Source: a virus. From it: a DNA stretch of 33,363 nt. Every line of letters starts with the position of its first letter. Within the stretch, counting starts at the first letter, position 1. The position numbers and the translations under genes were made by a program. Where the stretch lies: IMG/VR virus record IMGVR_UViG_3300018481_000052, positions 1-33,363 of that record, one strand, 5' to 3'. Below the pieces are notes generated by a model. It had not been told where the DNA came from and searched no databases. It saw only the letters and a program-made list of their open reading frames with translations. Below are positions 1 to 7,669 of the stretch, piece by piece.

Positions 1-109
1 CACCCCTATCGCGCGACTCCAAAAAATAGCCCCGGGGGAGCATTTAGCACAAACAATCCTTGCTTTTCCCGGGGAGAAGTGGCCCGAAGTGGAAGGAGGT
101 GGAGGTAAA
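1..109. other. Noncoding left end with GC palindromes
   Basis: No convincing gene ends or begins here before the GTG at 110. Two GC-rich palindromic words are visible: CCCCGGGG at 30-37, and an imperfect inverted repeat around CCCGGGG at 63-79. They lie directly upstream of a candidate small terminase gene, which is where packaging recognition (cos or pac) sites often sit. That role is inference. Nothing in the sequence proves that base 1 is a genome end. Confidence 0.35.
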
Positions 110-460
110 GTGGCCCGAAGGAAGCGAGAAGAATCCGAACGACTTGCTCGGAGACCCGCTACGAGTGCCGAAGGACGAGAGAACGAGCTTTCCTCCGCCG
201 CCTACGACCTGGCCGAGGAGCAGATCCGTGGTGGGACAGCCTCGTCGCAGGTCATCACCCACTTCCTGAAGATGGGATCCTCGCGCGAGCGCCTGGAGCA
301 GGAACGCATCCGGCACGAGAACGAACTTCTCGAAGTAAAGCGCGATCAGATCGAATCTCAGAAGCGTGTGGAGGAGCTTTACATGCAAGCTCTATCGGCC
401 ATGCGCTCCTACTCAGGATCTCCTGATCCACTCGAGATCGAACCCGGTGAACAGGAATAG
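110..460 (+). CDS. Candidate small terminase subunit / conserved phage protein
   Basis: A 116-residue, highly charged protein that starts Met-Ala-Arg-Arg-Lys. I chose GTG 110 because AAGGAGGTGGAGG ends a few bases upstream; the earlier GTG at 89 would overlap that ribosome site. Residues about 20-45 look like a short helical region (AAYDLAEEQIRGGTASSQVI), and residues about 50-90 are Glu/Arg/Lys-rich and probably a coiled coil (LEQERIRHENELLEVKRDQI). The family is common at the left end of actinobacteriophage genomes, next to an HNH gene, and small terminases often combine a DNA-binding head with a coiled coil. No catalytic motif is expected. The terminase call rests on position and shape only; the large subunit is unusually far away, near 5.9 kb. 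Confidence 0.5.
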   Translation: MARRKREESERLARRPATSAEGRENELSSAAYDLAEEQIRGGTASSQVITHFLKMGSSRERLEQERIRHENELLEVKRDQIESQKRVEELYMQALSAMRSYSGSPDPLEIEPGEQE

Positions 461-860
461 AGTCTACTCAGAATTGCGGCGGTTTCGCACGTTCGAGGAT
501 CGATTCGCCTACCTCGCCCTACCTGGGGTAGTAGGTAAGTCCACCTTCGGTTTCGACCGCTGGATCAACCAGAGGTTCTATGGCTCGCTGCTCTGGCAGC
601 AGGCCCGGGACGCCGTGATTGTCCGAGATCATGGCTGTGATCTAGGTATTCGGGGCTATGACATCCACACGGGACTTCTCGTTCACCACCTGAACCCGAT
701 TACCGCTGACGACATCGTCAACGGTGAAGAGTGGCTCATAGACCCCGAATACCTGATCACGACCACCAAACGTACCCATAATGCCATCCACTATGGCAAC
801 GAGATGCTGCTCCCGAGGGGACCAGTGGTTCGTGAGCCGGGAGATACCAGTCTCTGGTAA
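447..860 (+). CDS. HNH endonuclease
   Basis: A 137-residue HNH-family nuclease. From GTG 447 the protein reads MNRNRVYSELRRFRTFEDRF, which fits the usual N-terminus of this family, and the start overlaps the upstream gene by 14 bases. TTG 474 is an alternative. The core reads VIVRDHGCDLGI, then LLVHHLNPI (the His-His of the HNH fold), then ITTTKRTHNAIHYG (the Asn/His end of the motif). Metal-dependent nicking or cutting of DNA is the family activity. Free-standing HNH proteins next to terminase and portal genes are known to assist DNA packaging in many siphoviruses, so a packaging role is more likely than a homing one. No cysteine zinc ribbon is seen. Confidence 0.75.
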   Translation: MNRNRVYSELRRFRTFEDRFAYLALPGVVGKSTFGFDRWINQRFYGSLLWQQARDAVIVRDHGCDLGIRGYDIHTGLLVHHLNPITADDIVNGEEWLIDPEYLITTTKRTHNAIHYGNEMLLPRGPVVREPGDTSLW

Positions 861-868
861 GGAGAGTC

Positions 869-1312
869 ATGCCCCCAGCCAAGAAGCCCCGGGCGAAGGC
901 TGCCCCCAAGAAGAAGGCCGAACCGAAGGCCCCTGAGCCAGTTCAGGAGGCTCCCGAGCCCGCTCCCGTCGAGGAGAAGGGACTCCCGTTCCAGGACGCC
1001 TCTTCTGAGCGCGATCTCGCCTCCAGCCCCTGGGCCAAGGCGGTTCCGGAGCCGGTCACGCATGATCCGGTGGCCGACTACCACGCTCGTGAGGCCGCTC
1101 GTACGGCCCAGCGGGAGGAGCACACCGCTCGTGTCGGAGGTGGATCCCCTCCTCCCTCTACCAAGGTCGTGGGCGACGACGGTCTCGAGGTTTTCGAGGA
1201 CGACGACATCGACGATGACGAGGACGGGGACGACGAGGACCCCTCCACCGCAGATCTGCCGTCGGACAACTACGACGACGCAGAGAACGACCACGACGAC
1301 CAGCCTGGCTGA
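869..1312 (+). CDS. Low-complexity Lys/Pro/Ala then acidic protein
   Basis: A 147-residue protein of extreme composition. Residues 1-40 are a Lys/Ala/Pro-rich tail (PPAKKPRAKAAPKKKAEPKAP), the middle is mixed, and residues about 105-147 are almost entirely Asp/Glu with a few Ser/Thr (FEDDDIDDDEDGDDED). It should be largely disordered. A GGAGAG ribosome site precedes ATG 869, and the stop overlaps the next ATG by one base. I do not recognise a family. A charged linker or scaffold-like role in the head is possible. The strongly polar charge split is the notable feature; several long ORFs in other frames here come from this biased composition. Confidence 0.7.
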   Translation: MPPAKKPRAKAAPKKKAEPKAPEPVQEAPEPAPVEEKGLPFQDASSERDLASSPWAKAVPEPVTHDPVADYHAREAARTAQREEHTARVGGGSPPPSTKVVGDDGLEVFEDDDIDDDEDGDDEDPSTADLPSDNYDDAENDHDDQPG

Positions 1313-1806
1313 TGGCCTCCGTCTCCGGTCTGTCCGCGAGCCATCGCGCGCACGCGCGCAAGCTCATCGCCGAGGATGCCTCCCGCTGCTACGCGCGGCG
1401 GCACGTCATCCACTACACGCAGGGCGGCGCCCGTTGGCAGGGCATCTCCAGCCGTCGATCTGCGGTCCGCAACACGTACCCGAACTACGCCGACTGCTCT
1501 TCCCTGGCCACGTGGCTCATCTGGGACGGCATCGCGCGTTCCTACGGCGTTCGTGACGTCGTCAACGGCGCCTGGTGGCGCTACGGCTACACCGGCTCGA
1601 TGTACCGTCGAGGCAAGGCGGTCACCAAGCTCTCGAGCATCAAGATCGGCGATCTGGTGTTCTACGGTGGCGGTCGGGGCATCCCGACGCACGTGGCCAT
1701 CTGTCTGGGCGGCCGCCGAGTGCTCTCGCACGGCTCGGAGTCCGGCCCGCTGATCCTGGACATCGACTACCGCGGCGATCGCCGCATGATCCGCAGGTAC
1801 ATCTGA
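1312..1806 (+). CDS. NlpC/P60-type peptidase (endolysin or virion lysin)
   Basis: A 164-residue protein matching the NlpC/P60 cysteine peptidase pattern. The nucleophile is the Cys of NYADCSSLATW (near residue 62). A GDLVFYGGG strand leads to the catalytic His of PTHVAICLGG, followed by VLSHGSESGP. These enzymes cut peptide bonds in the peptidoglycan stem or cross-bridge. In actinobacteriophages this domain is usually the peptidase part of lysin A; here it stands alone, with no amidase or cell-wall-binding domain. It lies beside packaging and connector genes and 25 kb from the glycosidase at 26494, so it may be a virion-associated lysin instead. ATG 1312 overlaps the upstream stop (TGATG). 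Confidence 0.75.
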   Translation: MASVSGLSASHRAHARKLIAEDASRCYARRHVIHYTQGGARWQGISSRRSAVRNTYPNYADCSSLATWLIWDGIARSYGVRDVVNGAWWRYGYTGSMYRRGKAVTKLSSIKIGDLVFYGGGRGIPTHVAICLGGRRVLSHGSESGPLILDIDYRGDRRMIRRYI

Positions 1807-1831
1807 CAGAGGACTCGAAAGGAGGTGTTAG

Positions 1832-2233
1832 ATGGAAGAGAGCATCCTCATCGGTACCAAGAAGATCCTGGGCGTGGCTCAGGACGACACCTCCTTCGAC
1901 TTCGACATCATCACACACATCAACTCGGCCTTCGGGAACCTGTGGGATCTGGGCCTCGTGCCCCCCGACGGGTTCATCATCGAGGACGACGAAGCGGTGT
2001 GGGCTGATCTCTTCATCGAGGACTCGTGGACTCTGTCCCTCATCAAGACGTGCGTCTACCTGCGCGTCCGCATGCTCTTCGACCCGCCGACCACGTCATA
2101 TTTGATCGGCGCGTTGGAGAAGCAGATCGACGAGCACACCTTCCGGCTCTCCGTGCAGAGGGAGAACAAGGAGTGGAGCCTGCCGGTGGTGGCATATCCG
2201 CCAGACGTCATCGACGGTGGTGACGCTGGATGA
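1832..2233 (+). CDS. Head-tail connector (gp6-like adaptor)
   Basis: A 133-residue protein with the pattern of phage gp6-like head-tail connectors: an N-terminal KKILGVAQDDTSFDFDIITHINSAF helix pair, a central LGLVPPDGFIIEDDEAVWADL, then LIKTCVYLRVRMLFDPPTTSY and a basic helix. In such phages it forms the ring beneath the portal. A strong AAAGGAGGTG ribosome site lies 8-9 bases before ATG 1832. The gene is far from portal (8.4 kb) and from the other neck genes (12.3-12.9 kb), which is unusual. The last codons overlap the next ATG (ATGA). Confidence 0.7.
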   Translation: MEESILIGTKKILGVAQDDTSFDFDIITHINSAFGNLWDLGLVPPDGFIIEDDEAVWADLFIEDSWTLSLIKTCVYLRVRMLFDPPTTSYLIGALEKQIDEHTFRLSVQRENKEWSLPVVAYPPDVIDGGDAG

Positions 2234-2511
2234 CGGGTCCCTACACCATCCAGTTCAAGCGGGATAGCTCAAGCCGCTTCTACAATCTCAATCCTCAGCT
2301 CAAGCAGGGGGAGCCAGCTTACGAGACCGATACGGGTCGCGTAAAGGTCGGAGACGGTTCGTCGTTGTGGCGGGATCTGGAGTATTTTGGTGGAGAAGGC
2401 GGCGGGGGAGACCCTGACGCGTTGCTCGAGCACATCAACTCACTCCTTCCCCACCCTGTCTACGACGACGGGCCGTCTCTGACTCTCATCTACGAGAATG
2501 CGAAGGTGTGA
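2230..2511 (+). CDS. Small tail tip/fibre protein, Mtd-N-like
   Basis: A 93-residue protein. Residues 5-55 read IQFKRDSSSRFYNLNPQLKQGEPAYETDTGRVKVGDGSSLW, the phage fibre module seen at the N-terminus of major-tropism-determinant and hyaluronate-lyase-like tail proteins. It often anchors a fibre or caps a baseplate part. The C-terminus ends in a short ALLEHINSLLPHPVYDDGPSL helix and strand rather than a fibre shaft, so this may be a truncated or split fibre piece working with the next gene. It overlaps both neighbours by 4 bases (ATGA, GTGA), implying translational coupling. Confidence 0.6.
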   Translation: MTGPYTIQFKRDSSSRFYNLNPQLKQGEPAYETDTGRVKVGDGSSLWRDLEYFGGEGGGGDPDALLEHINSLLPHPVYDDGPSLTLIYENAKV

Positions 2512-3080
2512 TCTTGTCTCTTCAGACACGTCTCGCCGATCTCACCACCGCGATCGGTACGGACATCAAGCAGTTGAGGACCTGGATCACAGGCTCCTCG
2601 TCAGGCGACCTCACCGGTCTGACCACCACGGACAAGTCGTCCGTCGTGGCGGCCATCAACGAGGTCCAGGCCGAGATCGGTTCCGGTGGAACTCAGCCGG
2701 ATGCCTCCACCACGGTCAAGGGCATCGTCGAGCTGGCCACGCTGGCCGAGGTGGCGACAGGTGCTGATACCGAGCGGGCGGTCACGCCCGAGGGGGTGCG
2801 CCAAGAGCGCACGGCTCTGAAGGCGGAGATCCTGGGAGCCGGTGTGCCCGGCGCTCTGGACACGCTGGATGAGCTGGCGGCGGCGATTGGTGACGATGCC
2901 AACTACGCCGCTGGTGTAACCACGGCGCTGGCCAATCGGCTGCGCATCGACATCAACAACCAGGGTCTGACCGGCACCGAGCAGACCAACGGCCAGACGA
3001 ACCTCAACGTCTACTCCAAGACGGAGATGGGGAATCCGGAAACCGATCTGGTCGCCCTGTACACCACGGCCAAGGCTTAG
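2508..3080 (+). CDS. Tail fibre protein
   Basis: A 190-residue protein beginning at GTG 2508 inside the upstream stop. The N-terminus (SLQTRLADLTTAIGTDIK, helical) is shared with the next gene and is probably the attachment segment. The middle has modules typical of trimeric phage fibres: TTDKSSVVAAINEVQ, and GIVELATLAEVATGADTERAVTPEGV, the common fibre repeat, followed by a VPGALDTLDELAAAIGDDANYAAGV segment. It should form part of a side or tip fibre that contacts the host surface. No enzyme motif is visible. Confidence 0.7.
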   Translation: MILSLQTRLADLTTAIGTDIKQLRTWITGSSSGDLTGLTTTDKSSVVAAINEVQAEIGSGGTQPDASTTVKGIVELATLAEVATGADTERAVTPEGVRQERTALKAEILGAGVPGALDTLDELAAAIGDDANYAAGVTTALANRLRIDINNQGLTGTEQTNGQTNLNVYSKTEMGNPETDLVALYTTAKA

Positions 3081-3083
3081 CCT

Positions 3084-4835
3084 ATGAGCCTTCAGACCCG
3101 GTTGTCAGACCTGATTACCGCAATCGGGGCTGACATCAAGGCCGATCGCGCTCGTCTGACGGCGATCGAGGGCGCGCCTGTGCGCAAGGTGCAGACGGGA
3201 GCGGTGCAGTCGGCGTTGGGTTATACCAGTCTAGCCGCGGGCACGCTTCCTTCGAATTCCACACAGCGAGTGGATTTCACCGTGGTGCCAGGCGTGTACA
3301 TTGTGCGTGCCAGCCTTTCTGGTTATTTCGGATCGGTTACTTCAGCGCCTTGGAACGTTCACGCACGGCTCCCGAACGGTACCTTCGTAACTCCGGTGGT
3401 CACGGCGGCGTTCTATCTGAACGTGGCCAATGTCCATTTCACGGCGCCACCGGCATCGGGCAAGATCACGGTCACGACGGCAGGAACGTTGTCACTGTGG
3501 CCGGGCGTGGGTGGTCTGATCACCACGGCAGATGATCGCTTCGATGTTACTCTTATTCCAGAGGACGTCGGCGGTCCAGTAGGCCCATCTGGTCCTCAGG
3601 GACCGGTTGGTCTACCGCCCATCGTAGTCAAGGCGCATCGCACCACGTCGTTCACGCTGACAGCCAACACCAATACCCGGATGGGTTGGAACTCCGAGGA
3701 TTCGGATGATTCCAACATCTTCACCACAGAGCGATTCCAGCCTACGCGTGCGGGTTGGTACGACATCGATGCCAGCGTCTTCTTGGATCAGTTCACAGGG
3801 ACCTGGCACGAATCCAACTTCTATCTGCTCAAGAACAACACGGGCGGATGGGGGACGGGTACGATCGAGCAGCAGGATCGTAAGGCGGTCAGACCGGGCG
3901 ACGGCGAGACCACCTGCTTCCTGAACATCAGTCATTCCGTCTACTTCAACGGTACGACGGACTTCGTCGAGCTCTATGTCATCAGCAGTACTGGGGCTCG
4001 AGTCAACGCTCCGTCGTGGTTCGTGGCTCGCTCGGTTGGTGCGGCTGGGCCAGAGGGTCCAGAGGGTCCTGCGGGCCCAGAGGGTCCTGCCGGTGCTCCT
4101 GGCGCATCTGTGGCCACACAGCAGATGGCGTGGGAAGAGCTCAACATCACAGGAGCGGTCTGGACTGCGGATCCATTCTATCCGGAGTCAGAGCCTTCCT
4201 GGATGCTCAGTTCGGACGGCATCGTATTCGTGCGCGGCATTGTGGTGGCGCATACGGGTGCGACTGGGTTGGATGTGTACGAAGCACCGGCCATGTTCGA
4301 ACCATTCACCGCCCCGGGTGCCAATCGGGTGTGGATCCCGGGAGTCAACCAGACCCAGGAAGAGCTGGGCTACTGGGAGGTTCTCAGTTCGGCGCTGATC
4401 TGGCACGGTCCAGTCGCTGATGGTGACAAGCTCGGTCTGGATGGTCTGTGCTGGCCGTCGGTCATCGGTGGACCGCTGGGTCTGGAAGTCACACCCACCA
4501 TGGGGTCGGGTTGGACATCTGATCCGCTGGATCCGCTGAAGGTGTGGAAGACGAGCGACGAGATCCGCTGGAAGGGTACCGTCCAAGGTTCAGCTCCCGC
4601 AGCTCCGACCACCATCTTCTCGGTGTCTGGTCTCAGCGCACACTCGCGCCTTGCGCGCGGGAACGGGTTTGTCACTACGGTGTCCGGCCCGCAGCATCCG
4701 AACAGTAGTGGTCTCGATTCGGACAACTTCGCCGTCAGTAGCGGTGGAGCTGTGTTGTTCGATAGCGACTACGCCGGAACCAACGTGGTCAAGATCAAGA
4801 TGTACGGCGGGTACTCCATCGAGGAGCCCGAATGA
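3084..4835 (+). CDS. Collagen-like minor tail/receptor-binding protein
   Basis: A 583-residue protein. The N-terminal helix (SLQTRLSDLITAIGADIK) repeats that of the gene at 2508. A beta-rich domain follows (about 40-160), then a short collagen-like Gly-X-Y run (GPVGPSGPQGPVG, bases about 3570-3612), a second beta domain with YDIDASVFLDQF and WHESNFYLLKNN, a second collagen-like run (GPEGPEGPAGPEGPAGAPG, about 4045-4105), and finally two related C-terminal modules (SEPSWMLSSDGIVFVRGIVVA and DPLKVWKTSDEIRWKGTVQG). Such shaft-plus-head layouts are typical of trimeric receptor-binding fibres. The duplicated C-terminal module is the likely host-binding end (inference). Confidence 0.7.
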   Translation: MSLQTRLSDLITAIGADIKADRARLTAIEGAPVRKVQTGAVQSALGYTSLAAGTLPSNSTQRVDFTVVPGVYIVRASLSGYFGSVTSAPWNVHARLPNGTFVTPVVTAAFYLNVANVHFTAPPASGKITVTTAGTLSLWPGVGGLITTADDRFDVTLIPEDVGGPVGPSGPQGPVGLPPIVVKAHRTTSFTLTANTNTRMGWNSEDSDDSNIFTTERFQPTRAGWYDIDASVFLDQFTGTWHESNFYLLKNNTGGWGTGTIEQQDRKAVRPGDGETTCFLNISHSVYFNGTTDFVELYVISSTGARVNAPSWFVARSVGAAGPEGPEGPAGPEGPAGAPGASVATQQMAWEELNITGAVWTADPFYPESEPSWMLSSDGIVFVRGIVVAHTGATGLDVYEAPAMFEPFTAPGANRVWIPGVNQTQEELGYWEVLSSALIWHGPVADGDKLGLDGLCWPSVIGGPLGLEVTPTMGSGWTSDPLDPLKVWKTSDEIRWKGTVQGSAPAAPTTIFSVSGLSAHSRLARGNGFVTTVSGPQHPNSSGLDSDNFAVSSGGAVLFDSDYAGTNVVKIKMYGGYSIEEPE

Positions 4836-4918
4836 CCAACAAGACGAACGGTTACATCCTCACTACCTTCCTCATCGGGTTGGTAGTGGGGATCTTCCTG
4901 GGAAAGGTGGTGTTCTGA
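4832..4918 (+). CDS. 28-residue single-pass membrane peptide
   Basis: A short ORF, MTNKTNGYILTTFLIGL then VVGIFLGKVVF, overlapping the upstream stop (ATGA) and the downstream start (ATGA) by 4 bases each. Nearly all of residues 8-25 are hydrophobic, with a Lys at each side, as in a one-pass membrane peptide. The exact fit between two coupled genes argues that it is translated. Function unknown; small membrane peptides next to fibre genes could be holin-like or superinfection-related, but nothing here decides it. Confidence 0.55.
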   Translation: MTNKTNGYILTTFLIGLVVGIFLGKVVF

Positions 4919-5913
4919 TGAGCAATCTAGTCATCGTGGCCATTCCCAAGGAGAATGACTACGTCTGGAAGATCAGCAGCGAGAAAGTTCCGCACATGAC
5001 GCTGCTGTTCCTCGGCGATGCGGCCAGCAATCCCAACGTCGTCAAAATAGGAGAGTTCCTCGAGCATGCTGTGAAGCTGCAGAAGAGGGGCCCCTTCATG
5101 ATGGACGTCGATCACCGGGGTGAGCTGGGTGAAGACAAGGCGGATGTCCTGTTCTTCCGTAAGAACTGGGACTACGACCAGATCTCGGCGTTCCGGAGCC
5201 AGCTGCTCCAGTACACCCCGATCAAGACGGCCTACGACTCGGTGCCGCAGTACCCGGAATGGACGCCGCATCTTACTCTGGGTTACCCGGGCACGCCCGC
5301 GCGTAAGGACGAGCGAGACTACCCAGGTATCAACTGGGTGGACTTCGACCGAATCGCCATGTGGTTCGGCGACTACCAGGGGCCGGAGTTCCGGCTCGAG
5401 TACTCCTACGACCTCGCGGAGGTGGCGATGGGACAGACCAATGACGTGGGTGCTGCCGCCGTGGAGCAGCTGCTGCACTTCGGCGTGAAGGGCATGAAGT
5501 GGGGTGTGCGCAAGGAGCGCAAGGGCCCGTACTTCGGCGTGGCGCGCCGGGATGAGCGCACGAAGGCGACGATCGAGGCCAAGACGGCAATCGACGCCGA
5601 GCGGGCCAAGAAGCTCCCGGTCTCTCCGGTGCAAACGTACACCACCGTCGGTGCGAACCGGTTCTCCAAGACCCAGATCCAGACGCATGGCGGCGAGAAC
5701 CATCCCGCAACGAAGGACGCCATCAAGGTGGCGGAGACCAAGCAGAAGCTCAAGAAGAGCGGCGTCAACGCGCTCTCCAACGCTGAGCTCAAGGAGCTGA
5801 CTCAGCGGCTGGAGCTCGAGACGAAGGTCGAGAAGCTCAACGGCAAGCAGACCTCCATCGGTCAGATGCTGGTGAGCAATCTGCTCGAGAGCCAGGGAGG
5901 CAACCGGCGCTAG
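4918..5913 (+). CDS. Two-histidine phosphoesterase fused to virion-type C-terminus
   Basis: A 331-residue protein. Residues 1-170 carry two HxT motifs, His26-Met-Thr28 (VPHMTLLFLG) and His118-Leu-Thr120 (TPHLTLGYPG), the signature of the 2H phosphoesterase/LigT-like fold, which acts on 2'-5' or cyclic phosphodiester bonds. Residues 187-199 are HFGVKGMKWGVRK, a motif found in many phage structural proteins (MuF/protease/portal-associated). The rest is Lys/Glu-rich and helical, with a probable coiled coil near 280-325. I started at ATG 4918, which overlaps the upstream stop; the open frame runs further upstream only as a shadow of the fibre gene. It lies directly before the large terminase. A head-packaged enzyme is plausible; substrate unknown. 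Confidence 0.7.
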   Translation: MSNLVIVAIPKENDYVWKISSEKVPHMTLLFLGDAASNPNVVKIGEFLEHAVKLQKRGPFMMDVDHRGELGEDKADVLFFRKNWDYDQISAFRSQLLQYTPIKTAYDSVPQYPEWTPHLTLGYPGTPARKDERDYPGINWVDFDRIAMWFGDYQGPEFRLEYSYDLAEVAMGQTNDVGAAAVEQLLHFGVKGMKWGVRKERKGPYFGVARRDERTKATIEAKTAIDAERAKKLPVSPVQTYTTVGANRFSKTQIQTHGGENHPATKDAIKVAETKQKLKKSGVNALSNAELKELTQRLELETKVEKLNGKQTSIGQMLVSNLLESQGGNRR

Positions 5914-5926
5914 AAAGGAGGTGGTC

Positions 5927-7669
5927 ATGGCACTGTCCAATACTGCGGTACCCATCTATTACGGGCAGTTCCGTGATCTCGTCCTGAGCGGACAGATCCT
6001 GGTCAACCGTGAGATCTCGCAAGAGATGAACCGGATCGATGCGCTCATCGCCAACCCGAACATCTACTACGACGACGAGGCCGTCGAAGGTTTCATCCGC
6101 TTCTGCGAGGGTGAGCTGACGCTCACGGACGGAAGTGACCTTCACCTGCTCTTCACGTTCAAGTTGTGGAGCGAGCAGATCTTCGGCTGGTACTACTTCG
6201 TTGAGCGTAGCGTCTACGTCCCTTCCGAGGGCGATCGCGGGGGACACTACGAGCAGCGAACGGTCAAGAAGAGGCTGACCCTCAAGCAGTACCTCATCGT
6301 CGCTCGAGGGGCGGCCAAGTCGATGTACGCGGCCTGTATCCAGTCATATTTCATGGCAGTGGATACGTCAACGACCCATCAGATCACCACGGCTCCGACC
6401 ATGAAGCAGGCCGAAGAAGTGATGTCTCCGATGCGGACGTCGATCACGCGCCAGCGTGGGCCGCTCTACCAGTTTCTGACAGAAGGTAGTATGCAGAACA
6501 CTACGGGAAACCGTGCTCTGCGTCAGAAGCTGGCATCGACTAAGAAGGGCATCGAGAACTTCCTTACGGGCTCTCTGTGCGAGATCCGGCCAATGGCCAT
6601 CAACAAGCTGCAGGGACTGCGGCCCAAGATCTCCACTATCGACGAATGGCTGTCAGGCGACATCCGAGAGGACGTTGTTGGGGCAGTTGAGCAGGGGGCG
6701 TCCAAGCTGGACGACTACCTGATCGTGGCCATCTCGTCGGAGGGTACCGTACGCGCTGGTTCGGGCGACACCATTAAGATGGAGCTCGCCGATATTCTCA
6801 AGGGGGAGTACACCGCACCCCATGTTTCCATTTGGCATTACAAGCTGGATGAGATCGAAGAAGTTGCAGATCCTGCAACTTGGGTCAAAGCTCAGCCAAA
6901 TCTGGGACAAACTGTTACGTACGAGACGTATCACCTTGACGTGGAACGGGCCGAGAAGGCTCCAGCGAGTCGAAATGACATTCTCGCGAAGCGATTTGGT
7001 ATTCCGATGGAAGGCTACACGTACTTCTTTACGTACGAGGAAACCATTGTCCATCGTCCTCGCACCTTCTGGCAACTCCCCTGCACGTTGGGAGCAGATC
7101 TCTCGCAGGGTGACGACTTCTGTGCGTTCACGTTTCTCTTCCCGCTTCGGCAAGGATTCGGAGTCAAGACCCGGTCCTACATAACTTCTCTGACCCTCAT
7201 GAAGCTTCAGCCCGCCATGCGGGCCAAGTACGAAGAATTCATCAACGAGGGCAGTCTTCATGTGATGGAGGGAACCGTCTTGGACATGATGGAGGTCTAC
7301 GAAGACCTTGACCAGCATATTCTCAAGTCGGAGTACGACGTCAGGGCACTGGGCTACGACCCTTACAACGCCAAAGAGTTTGTCACTCGCTGGGAAGCGG
7401 AGAATGGACCCTTCGGCATTGAGAAGGTTATCCAGGGCGCGCGGACTGAGTCTGTCCCCCTCGGCGAGCTCAAGATCCTGAGCGAGCAGCGGATGCTGGA
7501 GTTTGATGAGTCCCTCATGTCGTTTGCCATGGGCAACGCCATCACCATGGAGGACACCAACGGCAACCGCAAGCTACTCAAGAAGCGGCAGGAGGAGAAG
7601 ATCGACAACGTGGCGGCCATGATGGACGCCTATGTCGCTTACAAGGCGAACAAGGAGGCGTTCGAGTGA
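5927..7669 (+). CDS. terL: Terminase large subunit
   Basis: A 580-residue packaging motor. The ATPase half has a Walker A-like VARGAAKSMYAA (Arg127-Gly-Ala-Ala-Lys131-Ser), a Walker B ISTIDEW (Asp239-Glu240) and an SEGT coupling motif near 271. The nuclease half has LGADLSQGDDF (Asp391), LGYDPYNAKEFV and a late Asp in NVAAMMDAYVAYK, as in RNase H-fold headful or cos nucleases. It pumps DNA into proheads through the portal and cuts concatemers. ATG 5927 is chosen because AAAGGAGGT ends just before it; GTG 5921 would lie inside that site. Length is typical. Its position after fibre genes is unusual. Confidence 0.93.
   Translation: MALSNTAVPIYYGQFRDLVLSGQILVNREISQEMNRIDALIANPNIYYDDEAVEGFIRFCEGELTLTDGSDLHLLFTFKLWSEQIFGWYYFVERSVYVPSEGDRGGHYEQRTVKKRLTLKQYLIVARGAAKSMYAACIQSYFMAVDTSTTHQITTAPTMKQAEEVMSPMRTSITRQRGPLYQFLTEGSMQNTTGNRALRQKLASTKKGIENFLTGSLCEIRPMAINKLQGLRPKISTIDEWLSGDIREDVVGAVEQGASKLDDYLIVAISSEGTVRAGSGDTIKMELADILKGEYTAPHVSIWHYKLDEIEEVADPATWVKAQPNLGQTVTYETYHLDVERAEKAPASRNDILAKRFGIPMEGYTYFFTYEETIVHRPRTFWQLPCTLGADLSQGDDFCAFTFLFPLRQGFGVKTRSYITSLTLMKLQPAMRAKYEEFINEGSLHVMEGTVLDMMEVYEDLDQHILKSEYDVRALGYDPYNAKEFVTRWEAENGPFGIEKVIQGARTESVPLGELKILSEQRMLEFDESLMSFAMGNAITMEDTNGNRKLLKKRQEEKIDNVAAMMDAYVAYKANKEAFE

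Noticed and set aside
1062-1731. Several overlapping ORFs on both strands at 1.06-1.73 kb
   Set aside because: They come from the biased composition of the acidic protein and the peptidase gene. They contain no domains and contradict the supported frames.
4651-4917. Extension of the phosphoesterase gene 89 codons upstream
   Set aside because: It is a shadow of the fibre gene in another frame. ATG 4918 overlaps the preceding stop and gives a natural domain start.
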